NCBI RefSeq assembly: GCF_040869045.1
Contig: NC_090322.1
Location: 179,008,672 to 179,072,671 of the forward strand
DNA length: 64,000 nt
Direction: 5' to 3'
Origin: Eurosta solidaginis
Taxonomy: Eukaryota > Arthropoda > Insecta > Diptera > Tephritidae
Below are positions 1-11,507 of the stretch, piece after piece (within the stretch, counting starts at the first letter, position 1; each line of letters starts with the position of its first letter). The position numbers and the translations under genes were made by a program. Under the pieces are notes generated by a model. That model saw nothing but the letters and a program-made list of their open reading frames with translations, was not told the DNA's origin and searched no databases.

Positions 1-173
1 CTTTGTTTTCTTTTCCTTACTTTCCTGTCCTTTTCCCTTACTTTACTATCCTTTCCTTTATTTTATTTAATTTTATTTTATTTTATTTATTATATTAACT
101 AACAAAATTCTACACAAAATTATTGCAACCAATAAGACGAATAAATGCTGCAACTTACATATACATTCACTTT

Positions 174-430
174 TGTTTTTGTAAACTCTTTGAATATCAG
201 CAAAGAAAATTACACATTTACTCATATTGCTGACTCTCCCGCCATACTTCCAACAAAACAACGATGTACATAGTCTTCGTTCATTTACTTGTGAGATCAA
301 ATCTGAGTTCGTTTCAATGATGACTGCTGGTTTTCCCAACACAACACCATCAACAGACATTTTTCTAGCTACTGAGAGATTACAATAAATTTTAGGGATA
401 GCTCGATGGCTGTGACAGCATCTGCTTCCC
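174..430 (-). repeat. Dispersed repeat, partner of 10187-10310
   Basis: Read on the minus strand, about 120 bases here match 10187-10310 (plus strand) closely. Both run from ATGAACGAAGA through TTTTGTTGG and AGTATGGCGG to AAATGTGTAATTTTCTTTGC. The minus strand is open for 119 codons across this region, but I recognise no protein family. The homology to a second copy only 10 kb away suggests a mobile or duplicated sequence rather than a gene. Confidence 0.5.
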
Positions 431-432
431 AT

Positions 433-1689
433 TCCCCATCACGCTTACCAAAATCGATCACATACTCAAACATAGCTCTCGTCGCAGAAAAAAAATCGTT
501 GCTATTCTTTGAACCAATGAATAAGTTACTTAAATGCTAGATGTACCAGAAAGTGGCACAGAAGCAGCTGTGGACATGGCCTCGCTAACAAGTCATAACA
601 GCTAAACTGTAAACCTAGATGCATGTAAATATGTTTTATTTTATATATTTTAGAACACAATCAGTAGGCGAATATAAATAATTAATTCCTGTTGTCGTGG
701 CATTTCTTTTAATTCAGTCACAGTCACGGATAAAAATCGATGTCGCTATCAGATATCACGTTGTTCCTCAAAAATAAAGAGTGCGGCCAACATTAATATG
801 GTCGATGTTATGTTCATGCTCAGCCCGCATTGCGACATTTATTTCCGCATTTTTTTTGCAAATTTTGACAGCAAAATGTAACTTAATGCGGCCGCATTTT
901 AACCTTTACATTATAAATGCGATTATCAACCGCACATTCTTCAGAAAATCACCAATCAGCCAAATTACAGTGGGCTTCGCTCTTTCACACAATATGAATG
1001 GTTGATTCCGTGAAAGGTTTGGCATTTTACAGGATTTCGTTTCATGTCAATTAATCAATGTACACTTTGATTCGAATCGTCAGACATGCACTCGTTCACC
1101 ATATTTTTCATAGAAGTTGATGCAAGTATACACAAAAGATTTTCGCAAATTTTTCTACACATATCATTCACAATTAGCGATTTAACTAGAAGTTGGTCAC
1201 CATATATTGGTGAACAGGAGAAAGTCATTAGAATCTATCTGAAGAATTGCTGTCCTCCAATTAATTTCAAACTTAACAAGATATGGTCTTGGAGGAAAGT
1301 ATTCCTTCCTTTATCTCTGAACTCTCCTAACCTAACCTATCTATTATCTCGTTCTCATAGCAGTTTGCACCGTGCTTAAAGCTTTTCATCTGCAATGGCA
1401 GGGTATATTCGCTTTTTTCATTGAAAGATATTACATCACGGGTCGGACTACAGGTCCATTTATATATATCCGCCTACCATTTTGACATATACATATAAGT
1501 CGAAAAACATAATTATATTGCCGTGTCGCGCGGTAGCGTTCATTTAAACCTATATTTGCACTATCCAACCTTTTCTTCCTATGAGCCGCAGATAGGCGAT
1601 TTTTTGTTTCTTTTTTGTTTTTTTTTTTTTTTTTTTAATTTGTAGTTTATTTTAATTAATTTCTTAAAAATCTGTAAAAATTAAAACCA
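433..1689. other. Unassigned AT-rich stretch
   Basis: I see no gene here. There are short open frames without recognisable motifs and a T-run near 1616-1636. At 1325-1340 the string CTCCTAACCTAACCTATC resembles the CCTAACCTAAC tails common at the 3' ends of fly LINEs, but no LINE coding sequence precedes it. Confidence 0.4.
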
Positions 1690-1908
1690 TTTTGTTTGTT
1701 GTGAAAGCGTTTGTGTTTCACTTCAAATGATCGATTGGGTGACATGCGTTTGTAACTGGCAGGGTTAGCATTTCTCTTCAATCTCTAACAGTAATCTGTC
1801 ATCATTCGTTCATCGCAACTTCCTTGATAATGTTGCTTGGCTTGTTTAAAGTCCTGGTGAAAACGTTCTCCCATTTCCTCACTGAATGCCCCAACATTGT
1901 CAGGAAAT
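1690..1908 (-). pseudogene. Relic of an arthropod repeat-borne protein domain
   Basis: On the minus strand, 1908 down to 1788 translates to a segment including FPDNVGAFSEEMGERFHQDF and then HYQGSCDERMMTDYC. From memory this resembles a widespread insect sequence of the form NLGAVSEEQGERFHQDI...RYQG, found in many uncharacterised, probably mobile-element-derived proteins. A TAG stop at 1785-1787 falls where that family normally has Trp. The same frame then continues with basic residues (RLKRNANPASYKRMSPNRS). No start codon or complete domain is present, so this is a broken fragment. Confidence 0.6.
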
Positions 1909-2099
1909 TAGTCCAAATGTGAAAAAAGGAAGTGCAGATTTAAGCTCATTAAACAACCTAACTTTTAAAATTCAATAGCATTGTAGATATTATAGATTTA
2001 TACTTTATACTACTTTAAGATACGTTTTTCCATAAAAGGTCGTGGTGCTATATAACCGCTAATATAGGGCTAAATCTCTGTTTTTCGCTTTAAGGTTAA

Positions 2100-2625
2100 G
2101 TACGACATTCAATTAGGTGTTTTAGCTCGCTTGTGGTATAAAATTATTTTGTTTCTAGTGTTAGGTGGGTTAGCTTGCTTGCGGTGTAATAGGGGTGGTT
2201 TCTAGTGTTAGGTGGTTCCTAGGGTTCGATGGGTTAGAAGTTAAGTAAATTAGCCCACTTGTTGTACTAAATATCAAGAAAAATATGCGACTAAACTCGC
2301 TGTTCCCAAGGTTAGGTGGGCTTGCCTGTTTGAGGTGTGATAGGGGTGGTTTCTAGGGGTTGGGGGATACGGGAGTTGATGGGTTAACGGCTAAGTTGGT
2401 TAGCCCACTTGTGGTGTGCGATATCTAGATCAATAAGACTCATTTTAAGAATAATATGCGAGTAAACGCTGTCCCCAGTAGGTTAGCCTGCTTTCGGTAT
2501 GATAGGGGTGGTTTCTAGGGGTTAGGGCTGTGTGTGACTTGGTACCCAAGGGTTAGATAGTGTAGGGGTGTGGTGAGTTAGCACACTTATGGTGTGAGAC
2601 AAAATTCTAAGAAAAATAAGACTCA
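2100..2625. repeat. Tandem repeat, three ~155-bp units
   Basis: The string AGGGGTGGTTTCTAG recurs at about 2191, 2342 and 2504, spacing 151 and 162. Flanking words (GGTTAGCYYGCTT before it; TTAGCCCACTTGTGGTGT and AAGAAAAATAWGACT after it) recur in the same order. It is a diverged minisatellite of three units with no coding capacity. Confidence 0.7.
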
Positions 2626-2629
2626 ATTG

Positions 2630-3218
2630 AAGAAAATTAGTAATCGACTATATCACGTCTATGTTATCTTTATCGATTTTAAGCTGTAGAAAAATTTAGA
2701 AACATGAAAATTTCAAAATGCGATATCTCTGCGAAAAAAATTGATATTTGAGCAAACTCAACGCCATTTGAAAGACGAAGACTTTTACTTAAAGATGCCA
2801 GCCTACTAATTTGGCGAAAGAAAACATATGCATGGCTACATAACCTCAAATATGGGCAAAAACTGTGTTTTTTGCTCTTTTAGGTTAGAATATTATAAAC
2901 CTTCGGAAATAGATAGTCTGGTTTCTGGGTCTGAATGTTGGTTAAATTTGGCAGCCTGTGTAATGCTTAGGAGACACATCTAGCGGCAGTGCTTAAACAA
3001 CTAGCTACAGCACAGGGTGTACCGAAAAGCGGAGACACAACCCTCTGATAGCCATAGTGTATAACATATTTTCATTTCATTTCATGTATTTTGATCAAAA
3101 TTATTAGTACAATAAGATTTGAGGTCTTTTATAGTACAACATGAAAGGAAAGATAGTACTAGTAGTAGCACAAAAAGAAAATAAACAGTTACATGATACT
3201 GCTTTAAACAGATATCTT
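2630..3218. other. Unassigned stretch
   Basis: No gene is visible. The sequence is AT-rich and contains phrases such as GCGATATCTCTGCGAAAAAAATTG that resemble the degenerate repeats elsewhere in the window. I could not match it to a specific family. Confidence 0.3.
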
Positions 3219-3296
3219 AATATATAAAAAACACATTTCACTATGTTTGAGGCCAATGGACTCCTAAACTACTGAACCGATCTTGAATTTGTTTGA

Positions 3297-4190
3297 TCTA
3301 ACTTGAAATATAGGATAGGTGACTGGGTGTCTAGGGTCTCGAGATATAGGCCAAAACGTGGACCCGGGTACCCCTAGAGTGTGTTTACAGAATATGGATA
3401 TCAAACGAAAGCTGTTGATGAGTGCTTTATTAGAGGGTAATTTTCATACCCCTGGTTGACTAGGGTCTCGAAATATAGGCCAAAACGTGGACCCGGGTAC
3501 CCTTAGAATGTGTTTATAGAATGTGGATATCAAATGAAAGCTGTTGATGAGTGCTTTATTCGAGGGTAATTTCCATACACCTGGGTGACTGGGGTCTCGA
3601 GCTATAGGCGAAAACGTGGCCCCGGTTACCCCTAGAATGTGTTTATAGAATATTGATATCAAATGAAAGCTGTTGATGAGTGCTTTAGAATAGGGTAATT
3701 TTCATACCCCTGGGTGACTAGGGTCTCGAGATATAGGCCAAAACGTAGACCCGGGTACCCTTAGAATGTGTTTATAGAATGTGGATATCAAATGAAAAGC
3801 TGTTTATGAGTGCTTTAGCAGAGGGTAATTTTCATACCCCTGGGTGGACCCGGGTACCCTTAGAATGTGTTTATAGAATGTGGATATCAAATGAAAGCTG
3901 TTGATGAGTGCTTTATTAGAGGGTTATTTCCATACCCCTGGGTGACTAGGGTCTCGAGATACAGGCCAAAACGTGGACCCGGGTACCCCTAGAATGTCTT
4001 TTTAGAATATGGATATCAAATGAAAGCTGTGGATGAGTGCATTAGCAGAGGGTAATTTTCATACCCCTGGGTGACTAGGGTCTCGAGATATAGGCCAAAA
4101 CGTGGGCCAGTGAATGCCTAGACAGTGTTTGTACAATATGGATATCAAATGAAAGCTCTTGATGAGTGCTTTAGTACAGAGTAATATATT
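3297..4190 (+). repeat. 129-bp minisatellite inside the Helitron-like element
   Basis: GATATCAAA starts at 3397, 3526, 3655, 3784, 3883, 4012 and 4141, so the unit is 129 bp. One unit is shortened to 99 bp by loss of the GTCTCGAGATATAGGCC segment. A unit contains ATCAAATGAAAGCTGTTGATG, CCTGGGTGACTAGGGTCTCG, and GTGGACCCGGGTACCC. The reverse complement of the 27430-29810 array aligns to it throughout and has the same period. Confidence 0.9.
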
Positions 4191-4475
4191 ATCCAGAGAC
4201 GGACTGGGACTAGGATTAGGACTAGGACTGGCACTGAGACTCGGAGTGGGACTGGGACTGGGACTGGAATAAATACATTCCACCCTCTGGGACATGCAAT
4301 AAGGGATGCAGAAGAATGAGAAGAAATTGAGAGAAGAGAAAAGAGAGAAGGAGATTGAGAAAAAGATCGAATGAGACGAATATGGAGATAGATGAAGCGA
4401 AAAAGACGGAGGGAGGAGTGAATAATAGGATTAGGAAAAAGTGAAGAGGGGGGGGGGGGGGGAGGGCAGAGTGGG
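4190..4475. repeat. GGACTG hexamer repeat and purine-rich tract
   Basis: From 4196 to about 4267, GGACTGGGACT-type hexamers repeat. This gives a (PSPSPSPS)-type frame on the minus strand that is an artefact of the repeat. From 4300 the strand is almost entirely A and G, ending in a G-run at about 4447-4462. Confidence 0.8.
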
Positions 4476-4552
4476 ACGGAAAAAGCTTTTTAAAATGTAT
4501 GCAGATAGGCCAAATTTAGGGCAGGAAAACGTCTGCCGGGCCTTCTAGTATA

Positions 4553-5327
4553 TATATAATGTAAGCCTATCCATAAATGCTAAATTGTAATTTATTCTGG
4601 TATCATGATCAAATACACGGCCAGTCTACATACTAATATCAGAAAATTAGTTACAGGTAACATTCTTATAGTTGCTCCTGCTTATACTATTTCTTATAGC
4701 ATTGAGAATATAATTCCAGGTACGACGCAACAGATTTAAATATGGGTACAATAAGGTCGTTTGAACGAGCAGATCTTGTGAAAGTAAGCTTATTATAAAA
4801 ATATAAGGGCATTTTAGTGAGTATGAGTCGGAAAAGGAAAATGCAGCTACTGGCTTTGAAATAGTTGGATATTTGATATCCCAGAATGATAGATTTCCAA
4901 CGGGATATGTGTTCGAACTTCGAAAGTCCATACACATAGCGTGTTATATGGTTAAATGCCACGTGTAACCTATGAGCTGAGTTCGCTGAATCAGTTGCGA
5001 TGAATTGTGCACACGCACCATTTTAAGAGATTATACATACAATTAGTGTAGAGGTGAAACATAGACACATATTTCAGTTACATCTGAGTATAATGCGTAT
5101 TGAAATTTAGTAGTACTAATTTTATGCGCAGCAATTTCAGAAGTGTATTTAAGGTTTGACGCTTAGCAGTTCATATAAAGTTTAAGCGCAAACGTCTATA
5201 GATGTATACATATGTATACAATTAAGAAGTTCATTAATAAACCAGCATGAGTACATTATGAAGTTACGTTGAAAAGTTATGCCAGCTAAGTAAATAACTA
5301 ACAAAAGCACAACAAATATCAGAGCGC

Positions 5328-5360
<33 letters not shown>

Positions 5361-5989
5361 CGAGCGCATACTGTGAAGTAAACTTGCACATGTGAATGCA
5401 TACATACACACATAGATAATTAAAATTAGCCACTGGACCGGAAATAAAAAAAAAAAATGGAGAAAAGGAAACATTTCAAATTACTTAAAATGAAGCAAAG
5501 AAGAAAGTATGAAGAAAATAAGGTGTAGTAGATACATACACATACATACATACATACAAAGGTATGTATCTTTTAAGATATCTTTCATCTATACAAGATG
5601 TATAGAATTTGCTGGAATGAATGTATATATGTCTATACACATCTTAGTGTTTGTGTTATCCTTCAAGAACGACAAGTCACTCACCACATGCCTTGTGAGT
5701 TCATCTACGGAGCATTATGAAATTATAACGCACTTAATCATAGAAGTGAAAAGTGCACATAACATTTCATTTTTTAATTCTACTCACAGACACGTACTAT
5801 GAAACGGTTCCCATATGTATCTATAGGGAGCATTCCACGCTTTTTTCAGTTTTCGAGCGTACTTAGGAAAAAACTGTATCCTTTCAGACAAACTAGTGAA
5901 TTATCTGCGTTTGAGACTAAAAAATAAAACGCTCATCGGTAATTACTGATTGTAGTAGGGTAAGGAGAAATAGTGGAGACATGCATTTT
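4553..5989. other. Unassigned stretch with poly(A) and ACAT microsatellites
   Basis: No convincing gene. It contains an A-run at about 5331-5360, CATACA/ACAT microsatellite patches around 5535-5560, and several short open frames on both strands with no recognisable motif. Confidence 0.4.
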
Positions 5990-7045
5990 TTCTGTTGAAG
6001 ATCTATAAATGTGAGATAAGCAAGTCAAAGAGGGTTTCATGGAACAATTTCTGTGCTGACATAGAATGCTTCAGTGAAACGGCGAGACTGAGGAAAGATC
6101 TATTGAAGGGAAATACGGTCCAGGGACTGATAAACAAAAACGACATAGAATGGTCACACAGTAGGGAAGATTCCTTTAAGCGCTACTTAACATATACTTC
6201 CCATCAGGAGATAATGTGCAAGAGTTGTGGAGTGAGCGATAAAAACTTTTGCCAAGTTCACATCGCCGGGTCTAAGTGGGATATTCCCTGCTATGCTGCA
6301 GATGGCGAGCGGTACGATTGTAGAATGCCTAAGAATAATCTTTGGGGGTTGCATAAAACTGAACCACGACCCGCAATCTTAGACGACGGCTCGGATAACT
6401 AGTCTTCATTCTGAAATCGGGAAGAAGCTGTCATCTGTACTCGAAGTCCTAGAGGCCGATTCGTTTGACATCTTTTCTTCTCAAAGCCCTGGGGAGATTA
6501 ATAGATGTACCTATCTTTAAAATCGAATTTCAATGAATCATTATTCTCTTCAGCACAACATTCTAATACCACCTAAAAGCAAGTCAGTTGATACTGCAAT
6601 GCACGGGGTTGTCATGAATATATAGAAAGCGTTGGAATGCCAAGTTGTTTTTCTGTATATTGTCGTATTCTGTATAGGGTCAACGGACTACATAGTACCG
6701 CGCTTGAACTTCGAATGAGATCTAGAGGCCACAAGAGAGCCAAAGGGTAGCGTGGATGTGCAAAAATTGCTGAAAAATCTTTGCACGTGTCTGCTGTTGC
6801 TTGTATCCATCCAAAACCACGTATACCCTGCTAGCTGCCAGATCACTACAGTGACTTTCAGGCTGAAATTTTAGCCGTGAAGAAAGCATTAGAAATTCTG
6901 CAGAGAGCGTTTTTTAGCTGCAGTCGCGTCAATAATAGTCGAGCGGCGATTGAGGCAATTATCTCAAATAGTACTTCATCAAGAAGTTGCCAGGTTCAAG
7001 TTACAGAATAAAAAACATCAAAATTACTATTAAGAATTTGTTTCA
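5990..7045 (+). pseudogene. LINE relic (R1/LOA-like): linker, RT piece, RNase H
   Basis: The frame from 5995 to 6402 gives SWNNFCADIECFSETARLRK followed by GNTVQGLI, the linker between endonuclease and reverse transcriptase in R1/LOA-like LINEs. At about 6580-6660, KSKSVDTAMHGVVMNI followed by an in-frame stop matches the RT region around the fingers. At 6850-7005, FQAEILAVKKALEIL and SRAAIEAI match LINE-type RNase H. Frameshifts, stops and deletions separate the pieces, and the YADD core is missing. The relic at 52690-54300 shares the same linker phrase (CADIEC.SE.A.LRK.L..GN.VQGLI), so both derive from one family. Confidence 0.75.
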
Positions 7046-8337
7046 AAAATGAGGCCACCCTGGTTTGGCAAACCTAACCAGTGATTTAGTGCCCTGAAAT
7101 GCTTTTGTCTGAAGTCTGCATAAAATGTGGGACCTGCGAATTCGAAGGCAAAATTAAGGATAAATTTGGTATACAAGCTTGGCTTTAACTCCCTTAAAGT
7201 TATACTGCAATAAGTTGTGATCGTCATTGGCCTAGAAAAGAGTGATGAGTGAAGGTCAGATTTGTGTTCGCAAACGACCTACTCTAAAAGCGTGTATCCA
7301 TTGGCTTCTTGTTATGAGCCGAAAATTACGAAATAATAATCTTCATAAGAGGTCATTGATGTGGTTGAAATTCCTGAAACAAATGGTCTATCCTAATGAA
7401 CAGTACCGCTTCTTTAAATGCCGCTCCGACAGTTTTGAAGACTAGACACACAGCGTAGAGCTAAAAGTACATGGCATGTCTTGTAGGTAGTGTTTTTGTC
7501 AAGGAAAGGACGGCTCTTGTTAAGCTAAGCAAACTACTGTAGTGTCTTTTCGTTCCATAAGCGAACCACAGCAACAAAGCGACAAGGGCATAGATTTAGC
7601 AAGTATGAGTTTTGAAATGTACACTTATTTCATATCTACAAAATGTACACTTACAGTATCTTGCACTCCAAACATGTAAATACTATCTTTATGTAACTTC
7701 ATATCTTAATTATATCACACTCTCTAAGGAATTGGTTTATGATATGTTGTTTTCATTACTGTTGCTGCACAAACATGTACTTGTGACGGCAGTACTTGTC
7801 AAGTGGTCACATACCGAAAGCTTATTTAACACTCAAAGGTGCACACTGGTCATATTAATTTCATAATAATGGTGTGCCTCCTCCCGTGTTATGTAAACTT
7901 CTATATACATATGTACATATATGTATGTAGAGGGTGAAGAAGTTTGTATATGCACATACAACGATGGACAAGATGAAAAAACTTTTTTCGATAAAATTGT
8001 ATGACGCTTTGTGTAAGCGAGTTTAGATATTATGACACACTTTCTTATGAGCAAATGAGAGCACTTAGCACCAGTTTAAAAAACACCTTGTTTCTTATTA
8101 AATTCAAATGTTTCCAGAAGTGAAAAGAATATTTTTGATGTGTAAACATCTTCGCTTACGGTGTAGGAAAAGCGCGAATGTAAGCGTAAGATGTAAATGT
8201 AAGCATAGGCGTATCCCCCATATAGCTTCGCAAAAACAAATCTACACAACGTGCAAATTAATAGAGCCAGAATGTCTCAATTGTGTTGTTAGTGTAGAAA
8301 TGAGAAAAACTGAAATAAGCATGAAAACAAATACCAG
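7046..8337. other. Unassigned stretch
   Basis: No gene recognised. Short frames occur on both strands, including 67 codons from 7242 on the plus strand, with no motif I can name. ATGTAC/ATGTAT microsatellite patches occur at about 7905-7930. Confidence 0.35.
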
Positions 8338-8530
8338 AAGGATATCCTAGTGGTTAAGGCAACTGCAGTTTCACCGTGTGATTCGCGGTTCGAATCTCGG
8401 TGAAACCTTTGATAACATTACGAAATTGCCTAATTATGATTACGTTGGCGGTTTTCGAAATGGTACCATCGCAATATGCCAGTAGAGGTTTCTTTCTTTC
8501 TTTTCAGTTTCTCTTAGAAAAACATAATAA
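8338..8530 (+). mobile_element. tRNA-related SINE-like sequence
   Basis: TAGTGGTTAAGGC (A-box-like, about 8349) and GGTTCGAATCT (B-box, about 8388) have the spacing of an internal pol III promoter. The T-stem does not pair properly (CGCGG against CTCGG), so it is not a functional tRNA. Downstream non-tRNA sequence and a TTTCTTTCTTTCTTTT tract suggest a SINE body. The minus-strand sequence at 15060-15190 has the same AGTGGYTAAAGGC plus B-box layout. Confidence 0.5.
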
Positions 8531-8815
8531 TTGAATATCCCATTATTATAAACCGGAGTTAAGCTCATGAGTTCTTATTAATAAGTATAAATTGAACACA
8601 CCATTATACAAACAAACATAAATATGTAAAATAAAATAAAACTGAATTAAAGTAAATTAAATTAAATTAAGTTGTATTAAATTAATTTAAATTTAATAAA
8701 ATTACATAAATACAATTAAGTTAAGTTAAATTACACTAAAATAAATTAAATTAAATACTAAAACTAATCTAAGTTACGTCTACCTAATCAGACGACGGAT
8801 GCGGGCCAAATAACA
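8531..8815. repeat. AT-rich low-complexity tract (TTAAATTAAAT-type)
   Basis: From about 8620 the sequence is a degenerate run of AAATTAAATTAAATT and AATAAAATAAA units. No gene is present. Confidence 0.75.
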
Positions 8816-8821
8816 AACATT

Positions 8822-9004
8822 ATGGGCGTTCTGTTTACCACGCACCCTCCCAGGAAATATGGATGCGTTACCCAAGAAGACGCACATCCACAGCATGGTT
8901 TTCGGAGAGCGCACTCTACAAAAGATGATACAGCAAATTTCTGGTCACGCTTGCTGAGGAAGGGGTTTAACTCAACTACGTGGGATAATTGCTTGATGTA
9001 CTAG
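8822..9004 (+). pseudogene. Probable LINE reverse-transcriptase fragment
   Basis: The frame contains HPQHGFRRAHSTKDDTANFW. This resembles the QHGFR.GRST.TAL block of Jockey-type reverse transcriptases. It is only 60 codons long, and no other RT blocks could be read with confidence downstream. This is a weak assignment based on one motif. Confidence 0.4.
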
Positions 9005-9380
9005 AAATTTTCTTTTTCACTAAAACATGCTAAAATTTATTCCACTACCTGAAAGCATGAAATTTGACGTACGAAAGCACCCTCGGTCCCGATCTGTGGA
9101 ATATAACTATCGATGGTCTTCTAAGATTGAACATGCCAGAACACCAAAAAGCTGCGAACTGGCAGAACTTAACTTAAACCAGGTTATCTTCAAGGTAAAT
9201 AGATGAATTGATTGTCACGTTCATTCAGCCAGCAAAAACGGAGATCGTCATGCTAACAGAGAGCTTTATTTCCCCTATCAGAGATATTTGGGGGTGGAGC
9301 TAGACATTAGCTGAACTTTTCTAAGCATTTGTTCTATACTCTTATATGGTGCAAACATTTTTTGTCGTTCTTTTTTAGAT

Positions 9381-9706
9381 AAAAAAAAATAATAATACTT
9401 GACGCGATTTATTTCCGAGGAGATTTGGGCAGAGCCTCTCTTCCAATTTTCGTCGTGCTCCTTTTTAATTCTTCCTGCGAATTTGAGAACGGGACCTGTT
9501 TAATGCCAATTTCGAACGGCAGCTGCCAGGCGGATGAACTTTCACTGAAAAGTTTTTCATGGCAGAAACACACTCGCACTACTTGCAAATTGTCCAATTT
9601 AAAAAAGTGTTTTCTAAATTTTCAATGTTGCTTTTCCCGGTACTTGAACCCAAGATCTTCGGTTTGTAAGGCACAGCATGCTTCCAAAATATCACCATAA
9701 TGCTGT
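9381..9706 (-). mobile_element. tRNA-headed SINE, diverged copy
   Basis: Read on the minus strand it follows the order of the better copies at 32625, 37321 and 56824: degenerate tRNA-like head, GCAACATTGAAAATTTAG, CATGAAAAACTTTTCAGTGAAA, then GAGCACGACG, CGAGGTT-like 3' body and an A-rich tail at 9381-9395. Substitutions are spread along its length, so it is an older insertion. Confidence 0.75.
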
Positions 9707-9791
9707 TTAAGCTACAAAAGAAATAAAAATGGTGGAACAGTACTTGCATGTTTTATGTCAATTTCGAGTGTTTGCAAAACCCCTGACAAAA

Positions 9792-9922
9792 ACCTCTTAG
9801 AAAAACATTTGGTAATAGAAATTTTTAATTTTTTTTTTAATTTTGTGAAGTTGCTCTTCCCGGGACTTTAATCCAGGACTTTAGGTGTGGTAAGCGGGGC
9901 GAGCTACCACCACACTACGGGG
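9792..9922 (-). mobile_element. Partial tRNA-headed SINE (head only)
   Basis: On the minus strand it shows GTGTGGTGGTAGCTCGCCCC, a B-box-like segment and CCCGGGAAGAGCAACTTC, matching the tRNA-like head of the SINE family. The rest of the body is lost in T-rich sequence. Confidence 0.65.
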
Positions 9923-10186
9923 TTCGGATAAGTTCGGGATATTTTTCCGGGTAAACGCGGAACTATTCAAAGATGATTATTGAATTATTTTGCGACTTGG
10001 GTGTCATTTCGGAACTATCGTCTGGAATGTTTCTAGTTAAATTGGGCAAAATTTTGGGATTGTTTTCCGCAATTTTTTAGATTACTTCCGGGGCTATTTC
10101 TTAACATTTTCAAGATTTTTTTGTTTAATTTCTGAGCTCTTACATTTATAGGGATATTTCAGCACAATCATGATAGGATACCGCTA

Positions 10187-10310
10187 GCAAATGAACGAAG
10201 AGTGTGTTCCTAGTTGTTTTGTTGGCAGTATGGCGGAAGAGCCAACAAGCATGAATAAATGTGTAATTTTCTTTGCTGATATTCCAAGTGTTAACAATAA
10301 CAAACAAGAA
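10187..10310 (+). repeat. Dispersed repeat, partner of 174-430
   Basis: This carries the same ordered words as the minus strand of 174-300 (GAACGAAGA, GTTTTGTTGGCAGTATGGCGG, AAATGTGTAATTTTCTTTGC, AACAATAACAAA). It lies just upstream of a SINE copy. Confidence 0.55.
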
Positions 10311-10333
10311 TATTTAAGTTGGAGTATTAATTC

Positions 10334-10626
10334 GCCATGGTGTGATAGTAGCATGCTCCGCCCACCACACCAAATATCCTGGATTCACGCCCTAGGCGAA
10401 GCAACATCGAAATTTTAAAAACAAGTTTTTTCAATTAGGAGAAAGTTTTTCGGCAAGCATTTCAATCATATTCCTGCTATGAAAAACTTCTCAGTGAAAA
10501 CTCATCTGCTTTGCCTGTTCGGAGGCGACATGTCGGTCCCATCACGCCAATTTGTGAGTAAAATTAAAAGGTGCTCAGCTTATAATATCTTCTTATCGTG
10601 CCTTATACCTATTTATTTATTTATTC
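10334..10626 (+). mobile_element. tRNA-headed SINE, diverged copy
   Basis: It begins with GCCATGGTGTGATAGTAGCA and CCGCCCACCACACC, has a B-box-like GGATTCACGCCC, then GCAACATCGAAATTTTAAAA, TATGAAAAACTTCTCAGTGA and the pol III-transcribed body, ending in ATTTATTTATTTATT. Same family as 32625-32923 but with more substitutions. Confidence 0.8.
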
Positions 10627-10659
10627 ATGCGTTTTGTTTGCTGCAACAATTTTGTTTAC

Positions 10660-11175
10660 CACTTTATTAGTTAATAAAATAAAACAAATGAGAATTAAAA
10701 TAAAAATCAATTAAAATAAAACATAAAATAAAATGAAATAGAACAAAATAAAATAAAATAAAATAAAGTCAAAAAAAATAAAATAAAAATAAAATCAAGT
10801 AAAACAAAAAAATAATAAAATAAAATAAAATAAAATAAATTAAGATGAAGTAAAATGAACAAATAAAGTCAAACATAGTACACTTAAAAGAAATAAACTA
10901 AAATTAGGTAAAACAAAATGAACCAAAATAAAATACAATAAAATTAGATAAAATAAAAAAGGAAATAAAACAGAAGGAAAGAAAAGGAAAGGAGTGGGTA
11001 GAAAAGGAAAAGAAGGGAAAGGAAATGAAAAGAAAAGAAAGGAAGGAGAAAATAAAGAATGAGGAAAGCAAACGAAAGTAGAGGCAGTCAAAAGCAAGTT
11101 AAGCGAAGGAAAGTAGAGAAGTGAAAGAAAAGAAGATGAAAAAGGAAAAGGACAGGGAAAAAAGGCAAAGCGGAG
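10660..11175. repeat. A-rich then purine-rich low-complexity tract
   Basis: From 10670 to about 10960 the strand is mostly AAATAAAATAAA units; from 10960 to 11165 it is GAAAAGGAAAGG-type purine sequence. The 85-codon minus-strand frame across it is all F, P, S and L and is a composition artefact. Confidence 0.85.
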
Positions 11176-11498
11176 ATATAGTGCCTTCTGTAGTGGTTGA
11201 ATTTAAACTACTGGGCGAACTCTAGTTTTAATAATTTTAAAGCACTAGTTCCTGAGTCATGTACATACACGCATTACATATCAAACTCTTTGGTGGGCGT
11301 ACCAACATTGTTTACGGTCACTAAAATTTTGGATGTAGAACTGTAGTATTCAGCTCTGCTTACACAAGATCAAACTTCCAGGGAAATTACTTAAAGTGAA
11401 ATAACTAAACGTTTTTAAATAAAGTAAAAAAAAAAATGTTTATAATATATTGCAGGTATTGAAAAAGCGGTTTTGCACACTCAACTACGGAATATGAA
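11176..11498. other. Unassigned stretch
   Basis: I see no gene or recognisable repeat. The sequence ends in the left target duplication of the foldback element. Confidence 0.35.
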
Positions 11499-11507
11499 TG
11501 CACCGAG

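Larger units (their letters stand above)
3219..4552 (+). mobile_element. Helitron/Helentron-like non-autonomous element
   Basis: The left side begins near ATATATAAAAAACACATTTC and continues with GGACTCCTAAACTACTGAACCGAT, a familiar 5' segment of dipteran Helitron-type elements. The right side ends with a small GCAG/CTGC hairpin and then GCCGGGCCTTCTAGTATAT, a CTAGT-type 3' end. Between them lie a 129-bp minisatellite (3297-4190) and a GGACT-rich and purine-rich tract. There is no Rep/helicase ORF, so the copy is non-autonomous. The boundaries are estimates, since Helitrons leave no target duplication. Family assignment is from memory of such termini. Confidence 0.55.

Noticed and set aside
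3240..4200. CRISPR-like array
   Set aside because: The repeats are 129 bp with no unique spacers, and this is animal DNA.
4647..4962. Overlapping minus-strand frames of 91 and 96 codons
   Set aside because: No motif, no splice or promoter context, and composition typical of random AT-rich frames.
8338..8410. Functional tRNA gene
   Set aside because: A- and B-box-like sequences are present, but the T-stem does not pair and no acceptor stem can be drawn.
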